Assembly: GCF_001613305.1 (NCBI RefSeq)
Contig: NZ_BDCC01000027.1
Span: forward strand, 1-64,000
DNA length: 64,000 nt
Reading direction: 5' to 3'
Source of the DNA: Nocardia vaccinii NBRC 15922
Lineage (GTDB): Bacteria; Actinomycetota; Actinomycetes; Mycobacteriales; Mycobacteriaceae
The notes beneath the pieces were generated by a model. That model searched no databases and had not been told where the DNA came from. It saw only the letters and a list, made by a program, of their open reading frames with translations. Positions 51,312 through 59,421 of this stretch are shown here, piece by piece. Within the stretch, counting starts at the first letter, position 1. The number at the start of each line of letters is the position of its first letter. A program made the position numbers and the translations under genes.

Positions 51312-51348
51312 GACGAAGGGCGTTCGCTCGAGGCGACCGCCCTTCGTC
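51312..51348. terminator. Bidirectional terminator
   Basis: GACGAAGGGCG (51312-51322) pairs with CGCCCTTCGTC (51338-51348), with a further four pairs inside. It lies in the 311-base gap between convergent genes ending at 51084 and 51396; no gene is seen in that gap. Confidence 0.8.
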
Positions 51349-51395
51349 GAATGTGCTGTCGGCCGCGGCTTATTACCGCGAGTCCGGCGGTGGCT

Positions 51396-52616
51396 CTAGC
51401 TCAGGCGCTCCAGCACCATGGCCATACCCTGGCCGCCGCCGACGCACATGGTCTCCAGACCGAACTGCTTGTCGTGGGTCTGCAGGTTGTTGATCAGGGT
51501 GGCGCTGATGCGGGCGCCGGTCATGCCGAACGGGTGGCCGAGGGCGATCGCGCCGCCGGAGACGTTCAGCTTGTCCAAGTCCATATTCAGCTCGCGTGCC
51601 GAGCCCAGCACCTGCACGGCGAAGGCCTCGTTGATCTCGTAGAGATCGATGTCGTCGATGGTCTTACCGGCGATCTTCAACGCCTTGCGCACGGCCTCGA
51701 TCGGGCCCAGGCCCATGATCTCCGGGGACAGACCCGACACGCCGGTGGACACGATGCGCGCCAGCGGGGTCAGGCCGAGCTCCTTGGCCTTGGTGTCGCT
51801 CATGATGACCAGCGCCGCGGCGCCGTCGTTGAGCGGACACGCGTTACCGGCGGTGACCGTGCCGTCCGGGCGGAAGACCGGCTTGAGCTGGGAGATCTTC
51901 TCGTAGGTGGTGCCGGGGCGCGGGCCGTCGTCGGTGGAGACGACGGTGCCGTCCGGCAGCGTCACCGGGCTGATCTCACGCTCGAAGAAGCCGGACTTGA
52001 TGGCCTCCTCGGCGCGGTTCTGCGACCGCACGCCCCAGTGGTCCTGGTCCTCGCGTGAGATCCCGGTGTACTGGGCGACGTTCTCGGCGGTCTGGCCCAT
52101 CGCGATATAGATATCGGGCAGCTCACCGCTCTCGCGCGGATCGGTCCAGCCGCCGGAACCGCCCTCGGCACGCTTGACGGTCCGGGCCTCGGCCTCGGCG
52201 AACTGGCCGTTGTGGGTGTCGGGCCAACCGTCCGAGGTGCCCTTCGGGAAACGAGAAACGGTCTCGACGCCGGCGGAGATGAACACATCACCCTCACCGG
52301 CCTTGATCGCGTGCAGTGCCATGCGGGTGGTCTGCAGCGAGGAGGAGCAGTACCGGTTGAGGGTGACACCGGGCAGGAAGTCGTAACCCAGCTTGGTGGC
52401 GACGACCTTGGCCGTGTTGAAACCGGCCTCGCCAGCGGGCTGGCCGCAGCCGAGCATCAGGTCGTCGATCTGGGTCGGATCCAGCGCCGGAACCTTGTCC
52501 AGGGCGGCGCGGACCATCTGCGCCGCGAGGTCGTCCGGGCGCATGCTCACGAGGGAACCCTTGCCCGCGCGGCCGATGGGGGAGCGAGCGAAGGAAACGA
52601 TGACGGCCTCTGGCAT
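51396..52616 (-). CDS. Acetyl-CoA acetyltransferase (thiolase)
   Basis: 406 aa from ATG 52616, behind AAAGGAG. Thiolase landmarks: nucleophilic Cys in TLNRYCSSSLQTTRMA near residue 90, YEINEAFAVQ, GGAIALGHPFGMTGAR with catalytic His, and the C-terminal CVGGGQGMAMVLERL with the second Cys. It catalyses thiolytic cleavage or Claisen condensation of acyl-CoA. Position next to the SGNH hydrolase matches fadA3 (Rv1074c) of M. tuberculosis. Confidence 0.96.
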   Translation of the reverse strand: MPEAVIVSFARSPIGRAGKGSLVSMRPDDLAAQMVRAALDKVPALDPTQIDDLMLGCGQPAGEAGFNTAKVVATKLGYDFLPGVTLNRYCSSSLQTTRMALHAIKAGEGDVFISAGVETVSRFPKGTSDGWPDTHNGQFAEAEARTVKRAEGGSGGWTDPRESGELPDIYIAMGQTAENVAQYTGISREDQDHWGVRSQNRAEEAIKSGFFEREISPVTLPDGTVVSTDDGPRPGTTYEKISQLKPVFRPDGTVTAGNACPLNDGAAALVIMSDTKAKELGLTPLARIVSTGVSGLSPEIMGLGPIEAVRKALKIAGKTIDDIDLYEINEAFAVQVLGSARELNMDLDKLNVSGGAIALGHPFGMTGARISATLINNLQTHDKQFGLETMCVGGGQGMAMVLERLS

Positions 52617-52771
52617 GAGGACTCCTTTGTCGGGCGAGTGAACGACCGGCCGGTCATTCGGTACTCGAGTGCGGAATTCCCCTCCGAATTTACGTCGCCC
52701 GGATCGAAGGTCCGACACCCGGTATGCGGTAATCCGGCCGTGCCTGGTCCGGCGTGTCGGCCACGGGCGGA

Positions 52772-53632
52772 TTACCCGTCCGAGACCGTGGCCATGGCGT
52801 TGGCCTCGCGATCGGCGATCTCCCGCAGGACCGCGGGCAGCAGATGTCCGGCCGCGAGTTGGTAGCCCGCGGCCGAGGGGTGGAAACCGTCGGCGGAGAA
52901 CAGGATCTCAGGGGTGCTGCGGAAATCGGGACCCAGCAGATCGCCCATTCGCACTGCACATCCGCCCGCGGCCCGGGTCGCCGACGCCTGTGCGCGAGCG
53001 AGCCGGACGCTCCAGCTGTGCACCAGGGCGCGCAGCGGCTGCGGAATCGCCGCCACCGTACCCAGATCCGGGCAGGTGCCGACCACGACGACACTTCCGG
53101 CCTTGTGCAGGCGTTCGACCGCGCTGCCCAATCGATGGGCGGACTGCAGGACCGAATGTTTCTTCGTGACGTCGTTGGCCCCGACCAGGATGACCGCCAC
53201 ATCCGGCGGCGGGCCGGCCACGAACATCGCATCCACCTGTCCGGCCAGGCCTTTGGAGGTGGCGCCGGAAATGGCCTTGGTGCTCAACCGGATCCGCCGC
53301 CCGGACGCCTCGGCCACACCGCGGGCGATCCGCACGCCGAGCACCTCCTCGGCGCTGCGGCAACCGACTCCGGCCGCGGTGGAATCGCCGAAGATCATCA
53401 GGTGGATATCGAAAGGTGTTCCGGTGCGCCATGTTTCGGGTGCGATACACCCCGCGGTGTACACGCCGTCGGCCTCCGGAGGTTTGGAGGTGTCCCGCCC
53501 GATCACCGTGCGCGCGGCCTGTGCCTGCGACATCAGCAGGCGGTAGGTTGCCCACGAGGCGGTTCCGGCCCCGGACCCCGCCACGACTGTCGCGGCACTC
53601 GTCACCGCGAATGTGCGCCAGCCTTTTACCAC
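52772..53632 (-). CDS. SGNH/GDSL hydrolase, membrane-anchored or secreted
   Basis: 286 aa from GTG 53632, behind GAGAGG. N-terminal hydrophobic segment (FAVTSAATVVAGSGAGTASW A) as signal or anchor. SGNH blocks: I LMIFGDSTAAGVGCRS (Ser), III VAVILVGANDVTK (Asn) and V FSADGFHPSAAGYQL (Asp-His). Counterpart of Rv1075c, described as a GDSL esterase, and in the same order beside the thiolase. Substrate in the envelope unknown. Confidence 0.92.
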   Translation of the reverse strand: MVKGWRTFAVTSAATVVAGSGAGTASWATYRLLMSQAQAARTVIGRDTSKPPEADGVYTAGCIAPETWRTGTPFDIHLMIFGDSTAAGVGCRSAEEVLGVRIARGVAEASGRRIRLSTKAISGATSKGLAGQVDAMFVAGPPPDVAVILVGANDVTKKHSVLQSAHRLGSAVERLHKAGSVVVVGTCPDLGTVAAIPQPLRALVHSWSVRLARAQASATRAAGGCAVRMGDLLGPDFRSTPEILFSADGFHPSAAGYQLAAGHLLPAVLREIADREANAMATVSDG

Positions 53633-54020
53633 GGCAGTGCCTCTCCGTCCTCGTTATCCGATTCGTCCCAGTTCATCGGCCCGCTCGATCGTTCGCATCC
53701 ATGGTGCCCCATCACCCGCCCGCGAGCACCCCTCGAATTGGCAGCCGCACCCGTTACCCGGCCTCGCACACCTTCCAGCACTTGGTATCGGATGCGGATT
53801 CAGCGACCGTGTGCGCAGATCCTTCCTCCGGCGGCATCAGCGAGCAGGCCGTCCGAGGAATTCTCGTGCGCGCCGCCCCGGGCCGGCCGGCGAGGATGTG
53901 CGGCGCGAGCGAGCGGCCCCGAGCGATGACGTAACCTCCGGGCCTCGTCCAGCCGAACGCACCTCGTTCGACGAGCCGAACGAGGTGCGTCAATCGTCAA
54001 TACGAAAGGGAGCCGTCTGG
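53633..54020. other. Intergenic region, nothing but a terminator
   Basis: 388 bases between the SGNH hydrolase start and the end of the next minus-strand gene. No convincing gene; the only clear structure is the hairpin at 53957-53990. Confidence 0.45.
53957..53990 (-). terminator. Terminator hairpin downstream of secreted protein gene
   Basis: ACGCACCTCGTTCG (53957-53970) and CGAACGAGGTGCGT (53977-53990) form a perfect 14-bp stem with a 6-base loop, 31 bases after the stop of the minus-strand gene at 54021. Confidence 0.8.
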
Positions 54021-54497
54021 TCAGTGTTCGGGAGGCGCCGGGACGTCGATGGTGGCGTGGCTGGGCACGCTCAGATTGTTGGTCGTCACGGTGACGTCGA
54101 TGCGGCCCGGACCGGTGTTCTGGTACACGGCGTAGAGAATGCTGCCGTAGATGCCCGAAACGACGTTCACGCGCCACTGTCCGGTGGCGCCGGTGTTCAG
54201 ATTCCGCCAGGCGACGGTGGTGTCCACATTGCACAGCGGGGCCAGTGGGTACGAGCCCGAGCCGAGGCCCTGGATGGCCAGAGCCTGGACGTTGAACACG
54301 GCCCGACCAGCGTAGTCGGGGCTGGTATCGGCCCAGGTCCGGATATTTCCGGCACAGAGCCCGCCGTAGAACAGGCTGGGTGTCTGGGGGAATTCGACGC
54401 TCTGCGCGTCCGCGACGGCGGGCGACGCGATCGCGGCTGCGGCTCCGAGGGAGCCGAGCAGAATTGCGGCATTGCGGGCAGTCCGGGGCATCCTCAC
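54021..54497 (-). CDS. Secreted hypothetical protein
   Basis: 158 aa from GTG 54497 (ATG 54491 alternative). Signal peptide RNAAILLGSLGAAAAIASPA VADA, cleaved near residue 31. The mature part (about 125 residues) is Thr/Asn/Gly-rich and beta-like (AVFNVQALAIQGLGSGSYPL, IDVTVTTNNLSVPSHATIDV P) with Cys in GGLCAGN and APLCNVD that may form a disulphide. I recognise no domain; similar small secreted proteins are common in Nocardia. Confidence 0.78.
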   Translation of the reverse strand: MRMPRTARNAAILLGSLGAAAAIASPAVADAQSVEFPQTPSLFYGGLCAGNIRTWADTSPDYAGRAVFNVQALAIQGLGSGSYPLAPLCNVDTTVAWRNLNTGATGQWRVNVVSGIYGSILYAVYQNTGPGRIDVTVTTNNLSVPSHATIDVPAPPEH

Positions 54498-54592
54498 GCC
54501 GGAGATGATAAAGCAGGAACCGGCTCTTCGGGACGTACGCGTAGGCCGGGGTCCCAGCAGGACTGTTGGCTATCTCTGGAACGATGGGCGTC

Positions 54593-55990
54593 ATGCGCAT
54601 CGCGAACCATGTCGTCGAGCTGATCGGCAACACCCCGCTCGTTCGGTTGAACTCGGTGGTGGGGCCCGAGTCCGGCCTGGTGGCGGCCAAGATCGAATAT
54701 CTGAACCCGGGTGGCAGTTCCAAGGACCGCATCGCGGTCAAGATGATCGACGCCGCCGAGGAACAGGGGCTGCTGGCCCCGGGCGGCACGATTGTCGAGC
54801 CGACTTCCGGCAACACCGGCGTGGGGCTGGCGCTGGTCGCCCAGCAGCGCGGCTACAAATGTGTTTTCGTCTGCCCGGACAAGGTCAGCGAGGACAAGCG
54901 GAACGTGCTGCGGGCCTATGGCGCGGAGGTCGTGGTGTGCCCGACCGCCGTCCCGCCCGAGCATCCGGACAGCTACTACCAGGTCTCCGATCGCCTGGTC
55001 CGGGAGATCCCGGGCGCGTGGAAGCCGGATCAGTACTCCAATCCCGGTGGCCCGGCCAGCCATTACGAGACCACCGGCCCGGAGATCTGGCGTGACACCG
55101 ACGGCACGGTGACGCATTTCGTCGCGGGTGTCGGCACCGGCGGCACCATCACCGGCACCGGCCGGTATCTCAAGGAGGTCTCCGGCGGCAAGGTCACGAT
55201 CGTCGGCGCGGATCCGGAGGGTTCGGTGTACTCCGGCGGCAGCGGCCGGCCGTACCTGGTCGAGGGTGTCGGCGAGGATTTCTGGCCCAGCGCCTACGAT
55301 CCGGCTGTTCCGGACGAGATCATCGCGGTCTCCGACGCGGACTCCTTCGAGATGACCCGCCGCCTGGCTCGCGAGGAGGGCCTGCTGGTGGGCGGGTCCT
55401 GCGGTATGGCCGTGGTGGCGGCGCTGCGTGTCGCCGAACGCGATCCGAACGCGGTCGTGGTGGTGTTGCTGCCCGACGGCGGCCGCGGCTACCTGTCGAA
55501 GATCTTCAACGACCAGTGGATGAGCTCCTACGGCTTCCTGCAGTCCCGGCTGGACGGCAGCACAGCCGAGTCGACCGTTGGCGATGTGCTCCGTGGCAAA
55601 TCCGGCGCAATCCCGGATCTCGTGCACACCCACCCCCAGGAGACGTTGCGCGACGCCATCGAGATCCTGCGCGAGTACGGCGTGTCGCAGATGCCCGTGG
55701 TGGGTGCGGAGCCGCCGGTGATGGCCGGTGAGGTCGCGGGCAGCGTCAGCGAGCGCGATCTGCTCTCGGCCGTATTCGAGGGACGCGCACATCTCACCGA
55801 TCCGGTGTCGAAGTATATGAGCCCGTCGTTCCCGCTGATCGGTTCCGGCGAGTCGGTCTCGGCGCTGACCAAGGAACTGGAGTCCACCGACGCGCTGATG
55901 GTCGTCGAGGACGGTAAGCCGATCGGCGTCATCACCCGGCACGATCTGCTCGGCTTCCTGAGCGCCTCCGGGATTCCCGCCGTGCACTGA
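54593..55990 (+). CDS. cbs: Cystathionine beta-synthase
   Basis: 465 aa. PLP enzyme of reverse transsulfuration, condensing serine with homocysteine. PLP Lys in NPGGSSKDRIAVKMI, TSGNTGVGLALVA, the phosphate-binding GVGTGGTITGTGRYL and late GGSCGMAVVAAL. A C-terminal CBS-domain pair follows (QETLRDAIEILREYGVSQMP VV; SVSALTKELESTDALMVVED GKPIGVITRHDLLGFL). Start ATG 54593 (MRIANHVVELIGNTPLVRLN) matches mycobacterial Cbs (Rv1077). The strong terminator at 56010 ends the transcript. Confidence 0.95.
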   Translation: MRIANHVVELIGNTPLVRLNSVVGPESGLVAAKIEYLNPGGSSKDRIAVKMIDAAEEQGLLAPGGTIVEPTSGNTGVGLALVAQQRGYKCVFVCPDKVSEDKRNVLRAYGAEVVVCPTAVPPEHPDSYYQVSDRLVREIPGAWKPDQYSNPGGPASHYETTGPEIWRDTDGTVTHFVAGVGTGGTITGTGRYLKEVSGGKVTIVGADPEGSVYSGGSGRPYLVEGVGEDFWPSAYDPAVPDEIIAVSDADSFEMTRRLAREEGLLVGGSCGMAVVAALRVAERDPNAVVVVLLPDGGRGYLSKIFNDQWMSSYGFLQSRLDGSTAESTVGDVLRGKSGAIPDLVHTHPQETLRDAIEILREYGVSQMPVVGAEPPVMAGEVAGSVSERDLLSAVFEGRAHLTDPVSKYMSPSFPLIGSGESVSALTKELESTDALMVVEDGKPIGVITRHDLLGFLSASGIPAVH

Positions 55991-56009
55991 GTGTGCGATC
56001 GCCCACCGG

Positions 56010-56051
56010 TTGCCGGATCCTCGACATGGTTCGAGGGTCCGGCAATTTTTG
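56010..56051 (+). terminator. Rho-independent terminator after cbs
   Basis: Stem of 15 bp with one G-T mismatch (56010-56024 with 56031-56045), loop of 6, followed by AATTTTTG. Confidence 0.93.
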
Positions 56052-56587
56052 TTATCCCGCCGTGTCCGAAAGGGTACGTAAATCGGACAAAACAGGCTCT
56101 TTCATCACGACACGCTAACTTTTTCTGTGATCTGGCGCACTTGCCGCTAACGATCAAACTCCCCGCTCAGGGCTTGATAGCGAGTGTTGATCATGCGTAA
56201 ACGCTCGGAGAAACATTATCTGTTCATCTTCGGTTAGGTTTACGTTAACCTACCGCAATCATCCTGTGACCTCGTTGGTTATCGGACCGCGTGTCCGGAT
56301 TACACGAGGAGTTGTCAACGCTATGCAGGTTACGACCGCGCTTGTCGCGCCACTCGGCGCCACAGCCGCAGCGTTTGCTGGGGCCGCGATCGTCCGCCGT
56401 GTAGCCGCGCCACCCGGCAACCGCTGAGGCGCGTCGCATCAGCGGGGAGTCCCGTCTCCCCTCTTCTGAGCCCAACAGCATCCAGCGCTCGGGCGAGCGC
56501 ACCGAGAAACAACGGTGTTCGCCCTGTTCCGCGCTGCCTGCTGCCAGGTCGGCAACGGCCGAAACCCAGAGTAGGAACCCACTTCGA
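56052..56587 (+). promoter_or_regulatory. Long AT-rich promoter and structured leader of the lytic transglycosylase
   Basis: The first 230 bases are unusually AT-rich and probably hold the promoter. The remainder (about 56260-56587) folds locally, for example GGGGAG-TCCCGT-CTCCCC near 56440 and GCGCTCG-GG-CGAGCGC near 56488, and ends in GGCAACGGCCGAAACCCAG just before the gene. Cell-wall lytic genes of actinobacteria often carry ydaO-type (c-di-AMP) riboswitches in such leaders. I cannot match the conserved core with confidence. A possible 34-codon ORF lies inside. Confidence 0.4.
56323..56427 (+). CDS. Possible small leader ORF (34 aa)
   Basis: ATG 56323 with GAGGAG about 10 bases upstream, reading MQVTTALVAPLGATAAAFAG and ending APPGNR. 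It has a hydrophobic middle and a basic end. It lies in the leader of the transglycosylase gene, so it could be a small membrane peptide, a leader peptide or chance. No family recognised. Confidence 0.3.
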   Translation: MQVTTALVAPLGATAAAFAGAAIVRRVAAPPGNR

Positions 56588-57208
56588 ATGTCCAGCAACA
56601 GCATGAGAGTCAAGTCGGTCGCGCGCACCGCCGGAGCCGCCACGTTGGCCGTGGCCGCGCTCGCCGCCATCACCTCGGCGGCCGGTCAGGGCGCCGCGCA
56701 CGTGGAGCCCGTCGCCCTGGCTTCGACGATCGAGCAGGCGGCCCACCCGGCCGCCGCAGCCGCGCCCGCGGCGCCCGCCGCGCCGGTGCAGCCCGCGGCC
56801 GTCGCCGCACCGGCTCCCGCACCGATGCCTGCACCGCTGCCGCCCGCGCCCGCGCCGGTTCCGCCCCCGCCGCCCGCGCCGAGCTATCCGGACAACCTGG
56901 ACGGCTGGATCCATCAGGCCTTGGACATCATGTCCGCGCACGGCATTCCGGGCAGCTACGAAGGCATCTACCGCAACATCCTGCGCGAATCCAGCGGCAA
57001 CCCGCAGGCGATCAACCTCTACGACTCCAATGCCGCGGCGGGTATTCCGTCCAAGGGGTTGTTGCAGGTGATCGATCCCACCTTCCGGGCCTATCACGTC
57101 GAAGGCACCTCGTGGAATGTCTGGGATCCGGTCGCCAATATCGCCGCGGCGTGCAACTACGCCGCCCACCGGTACGGCTCGATGGACAACGTCAATTCGG
57201 CCTACTGA
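56588..57208 (+). CDS. Secreted lytic transglycosylase (SLT domain)
   Basis: 206 aa. Signal peptide (RTAGAATLAVAALAAITSAA), an Ala/Pro-rich linker of about 65 residues, and a C-terminal goose-type/SLT lysozyme-like domain from about residue 98 (SYPDNLDGWIHQALDIMSAH GIPG). The catalytic Glu is in NILRESSGNPQAIN, then SKGLLQVIDPTFRAYHVEG and NIAAACNYAAHRYGS. It cleaves peptidoglycan in the envelope. The domain resembles those of Rpf-like and phage-tail transglycosylases. Its length and leader suggest tight expression control. Confidence 0.9.
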   Translation: MSSNSMRVKSVARTAGAATLAVAALAAITSAAGQGAAHVEPVALASTIEQAAHPAAAAAPAAPAAPVQPAAVAAPAPAPMPAPLPPAPAPVPPPPPAPSYPDNLDGWIHQALDIMSAHGIPGSYEGIYRNILRESSGNPQAINLYDSNAAAGIPSKGLLQVIDPTFRAYHVEGTSWNVWDPVANIAAACNYAAHRYGSMDNVNSAY

Positions 57209-57324
57209 CCGGTTTCTTTCCGTAACATCTGCCGATTCGCTGGAGTCGCGCGTTGTATCGGATCAGCAATATCGGCGCAACTGCATAACGTGATGATTTG
57301 CCGGGGTACACCCCCGGGCGTGGA

Positions 57325-57350
57325 GTGTTCCGGCACCCGGGCCGGAACAC
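57325..57350. promoter_or_regulatory. 9-bp inverted repeat upstream of MscS-like gene
   Basis: GTGTTCCGG (57325-57333) and CCGGAACAC (57342-57350) with an 8-base spacer, 19 bases before the GTG start at 57369. Could be an operator or a weak terminator of the upstream gene. Confidence 0.4.
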
Positions 57351-57368
57351 GCGATGAGGGGGTGTTCC

Positions 57369-57734
57369 GTGCACACCGTGGACACAATGCGCATCCAGGT
57401 CGGGGCCTGGTTGTCGAATGTCGCGGCCGCGCTCGTCATCGCCGGTTTCGCGGTCGTACTGGGTCGCGTGGTGATGGCTCCGATCGCGAGACGTTTCGAT
57501 GACCCGGCCCGCGGGCGCATACTCGGCCGATTCGCGGCCGTACTCGTCTGGGGCCTCGGTGCGGCCGCCGCGCTGGGCCGGGTCGGGGTGCCGGCGTCGA
57601 TCTCCCTGCCCACCCTGGGCACGGTCGTGGTGTTCGTCGGCGCCGTGCTGGTCCCGCTCATCGCCGAGCCGGACCGGCGCGATCAGGACGTGCTGCTCGA
57701 GCCGCGCCTGCCGCACGATTCGCGACCGCGGTAG
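57369..57734 (+). CDS. Small membrane protein resembling the membrane part of MscS channels
   Basis: 121 aa from GTG 57369, 6 bases after GAGGGGG. Three hydrophobic helices; the segment RILGRFAAVLVWGLGAAAAL GRVGVPASISLPTLG recalls the pore-helix region of small mechanosensitive channels. The protein ends before any beta domain would begin, so it is either a truncated relative or a distinct family. Confidence 0.55.
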   Translation: MHTVDTMRIQVGAWLSNVAAALVIAGFAVVLGRVVMAPIARRFDDPARGRILGRFAAVLVWGLGAAAALGRVGVPASISLPTLGTVVVFVGAVLVPLIAEPDRRDQDVLLEPRLPHDSRPR

Positions 57735-57737
57735 CGG

Positions 57738-58091
57738 TCAGTCGTGATTCGTGTCGAACAGGCAGATCGCGGCCAGGCGTAGCGGCAGCCAGTCGGCTCG
57801 CGCCCATTCGGTCAAGTTGCGCGGGGCGATGATCGCGGCTCGGCTGGAATTCTCCACCAGCCCGCGTGCGTATCCGGCCAGCAGGACGGACGGCGGGACC
57901 GTGGCGGAATTCTCGAGCCCGCGTTCGACGAGGTCGCGGACGGCCGCGGCATGTTGATCCAGCGCCGCGCAGACCGCCGGCGATTGTTCGGCCGCGATAA
58001 TCGCGGGGACCCCGTGCGTTTTGTACAGGCGATTCAAGGTTTTGCGCGCTGATACTTCGAGCAACGCGGAGCCGAGCGGAAACACCCGCAC
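57738..58091 (-). CDS. DUF6401 family protein
   Basis: 117 aa, small helical cytosolic protein. SARKTLNRLYKTHGVPAIIA, then AVCAALDQHAAAVRDLVE, and the conserved end ADWLPLRLAAICLF match the DUF6401 family found near natural-product and regulatory genes in actinomycetes. Function unknown. Its end is 4 bases from the convergent MscS-like gene. Confidence 0.75.
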   Translation of the reverse strand: MRVFPLGSALLEVSARKTLNRLYKTHGVPAIIAAEQSPAVCAALDQHAAAVRDLVERGLENSATVPPSVLLAGYARGLVENSSRAAIIAPRNLTEWARADWLPLRLAAICLFDTNHD

Positions 58092-58169
58092 AGATTAGCA
58101 ACTTCCGGGCATTTTCGGCAGTCCGCCCGGTCTCCGCACAGGACGGTGATATCGGACTGAAATACGTTG

Positions 58170-59333
58170 TCAGCGAAATGCTTTGGATCCGGTGAGCGCC
58201 TCGCCCAGGACGAGTTGATGAACCTCGGCGGTGCCCTCGTAGGTGAGGACCGATTCCAGATTGTTCGCATGTCGCAGCACCGGATAATCCAGGGTGATGC
58301 CGTTCGCGCCGAGAATGGTCCGGCACTGCCGCGCGATCGCGATCGCTTCTCGGCTGCTGTTGAGCTTTCCGGCGCTGACCTGTTCCGGTCGCAGCTCACC
58401 ACGGTCCTTCAACCGGCCCAGATGCAGCGCCAGCAACTGTCCCTTGCCCAGTTCGACGGCCATATCCGCCAGTTTGGCCTGGGTCAGCTGATAGGCGGAC
58501 AGCGGTTTGTCGAACACCTCGCGGGTGCGCGCGTAATCGATGGTGGCGGCCAGGCAGTCCGCGGCCGCGCCCAATGCGCCGAAGACGATGCCGAACCGCG
58601 CCTCGGACAGACAGCCCAGCGGTGCGGACAGGCCTTTACCCGCGGGCAGCAGGGCATCACCCGGCAGCCGCACGCCCGCCAGATCGAGTTCGGCGGTGAT
58701 CGAGGCGCGCAGCGACAGCTTGCGATGCATCTCGCGCGCGCTGAATCCGGGCGTGTCCGCGGGAACGAGGAATCCGCGCACACCCTCCTCGGTGCGTGCC
58801 CACACCACCGCGACGTCGGCCACCGATCCGTTGGTGATCCACATCTTCGAACCGTCCAGCACCCAGTCCGACCCGTCGCGGACCGCGCGGGTGCGCATAC
58901 CGCCCGGATTGGAGCCGAAATCGGGTTCGGTGAGTCCGAAGCAGCCCAGCGCCTGCCCGGCCGCCATCCGCGGGAGCCAGTACTGTTTCTGCTCCTCGGA
59001 TCCGTACTTGTGGATCGCGGTCATGGCCAGCGAACCCTGCACCGAGACCATGCTGCGCACACCCGAATCCACCGACTCGAGTTCCATGCAGGCCAGTCCG
59101 TATTCGGTCGCCGAGGTGCCCGCACAGCCGTATCCGTCCAGATGCATGCCGAGCAGGCCGAGCGCGCCGAGTTCGGGCGCGAGCTCGCGGGCCGGGAACG
59201 TGCCCTGCTCGAACCATTCGGTCACGTGCGGTCGCAGACGCTGCTCGCCGAATGCGCGCACGGTGTCGCGGATCTGGCGTTCGGTATCGCTGAGCAGGGA
59301 ATCGATGGCAAACAGTTCGTCGACGGTGACCAT
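58170..59333 (-). CDS. Acyl-CoA dehydrogenase
   Basis: 387-aa FAD-dependent acyl-CoA dehydrogenase. Three-domain layout: helical N-terminus, beta domain with CFGLTEPDFGSNPGGMRTRA and WVLDGSKMWITNGSVADVAV V, and C-terminal helices with ILGANGITLDYPVLRHANNL ESVLTYEGTAEVHQLVLGEA LTG. The catalytic Glu is the E in YEGTAEVH, as in glutaryl-CoA dehydrogenase-like members. Opposite in direction to metB, whose promoter lies in the 88-base gap. Confidence 0.94.
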   Translation of the reverse strand: MVTVDELFAIDSLLSDTERQIRDTVRAFGEQRLRPHVTEWFEQGTFPARELAPELGALGLLGMHLDGYGCAGTSATEYGLACMELESVDSGVRSMVSVQGSLAMTAIHKYGSEEQKQYWLPRMAAGQALGCFGLTEPDFGSNPGGMRTRAVRDGSDWVLDGSKMWITNGSVADVAVVWARTEEGVRGFLVPADTPGFSAREMHRKLSLRASITAELDLAGVRLPGDALLPAGKGLSAPLGCLSEARFGIVFGALGAAADCLAATIDYARTREVFDKPLSAYQLTQAKLADMAVELGKGQLLALHLGRLKDRGELRPEQVSAGKLNSSREAIAIARQCRTILGANGITLDYPVLRHANNLESVLTYEGTAEVHQLVLGEALTGSKAFR

Positions 59334-59421
59334 CCGCTCACCCTATGGCGCACAGCCGTGGGCAACAACGGCACCCGGCCCCTCGCGCGGGGAGTTTGCG
59401 CACGGATTTAGGCTGGTCGGC

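Noticed and set aside
56234..56253. TTAGGTT-TACGTT-AACCTAC resembling a DtxR/IdeR iron box
   Set aside because: The half-sites match, but the spacer is 6 rather than 5 bases, giving 20 instead of 19 bp, and the downstream gene is not iron-related.
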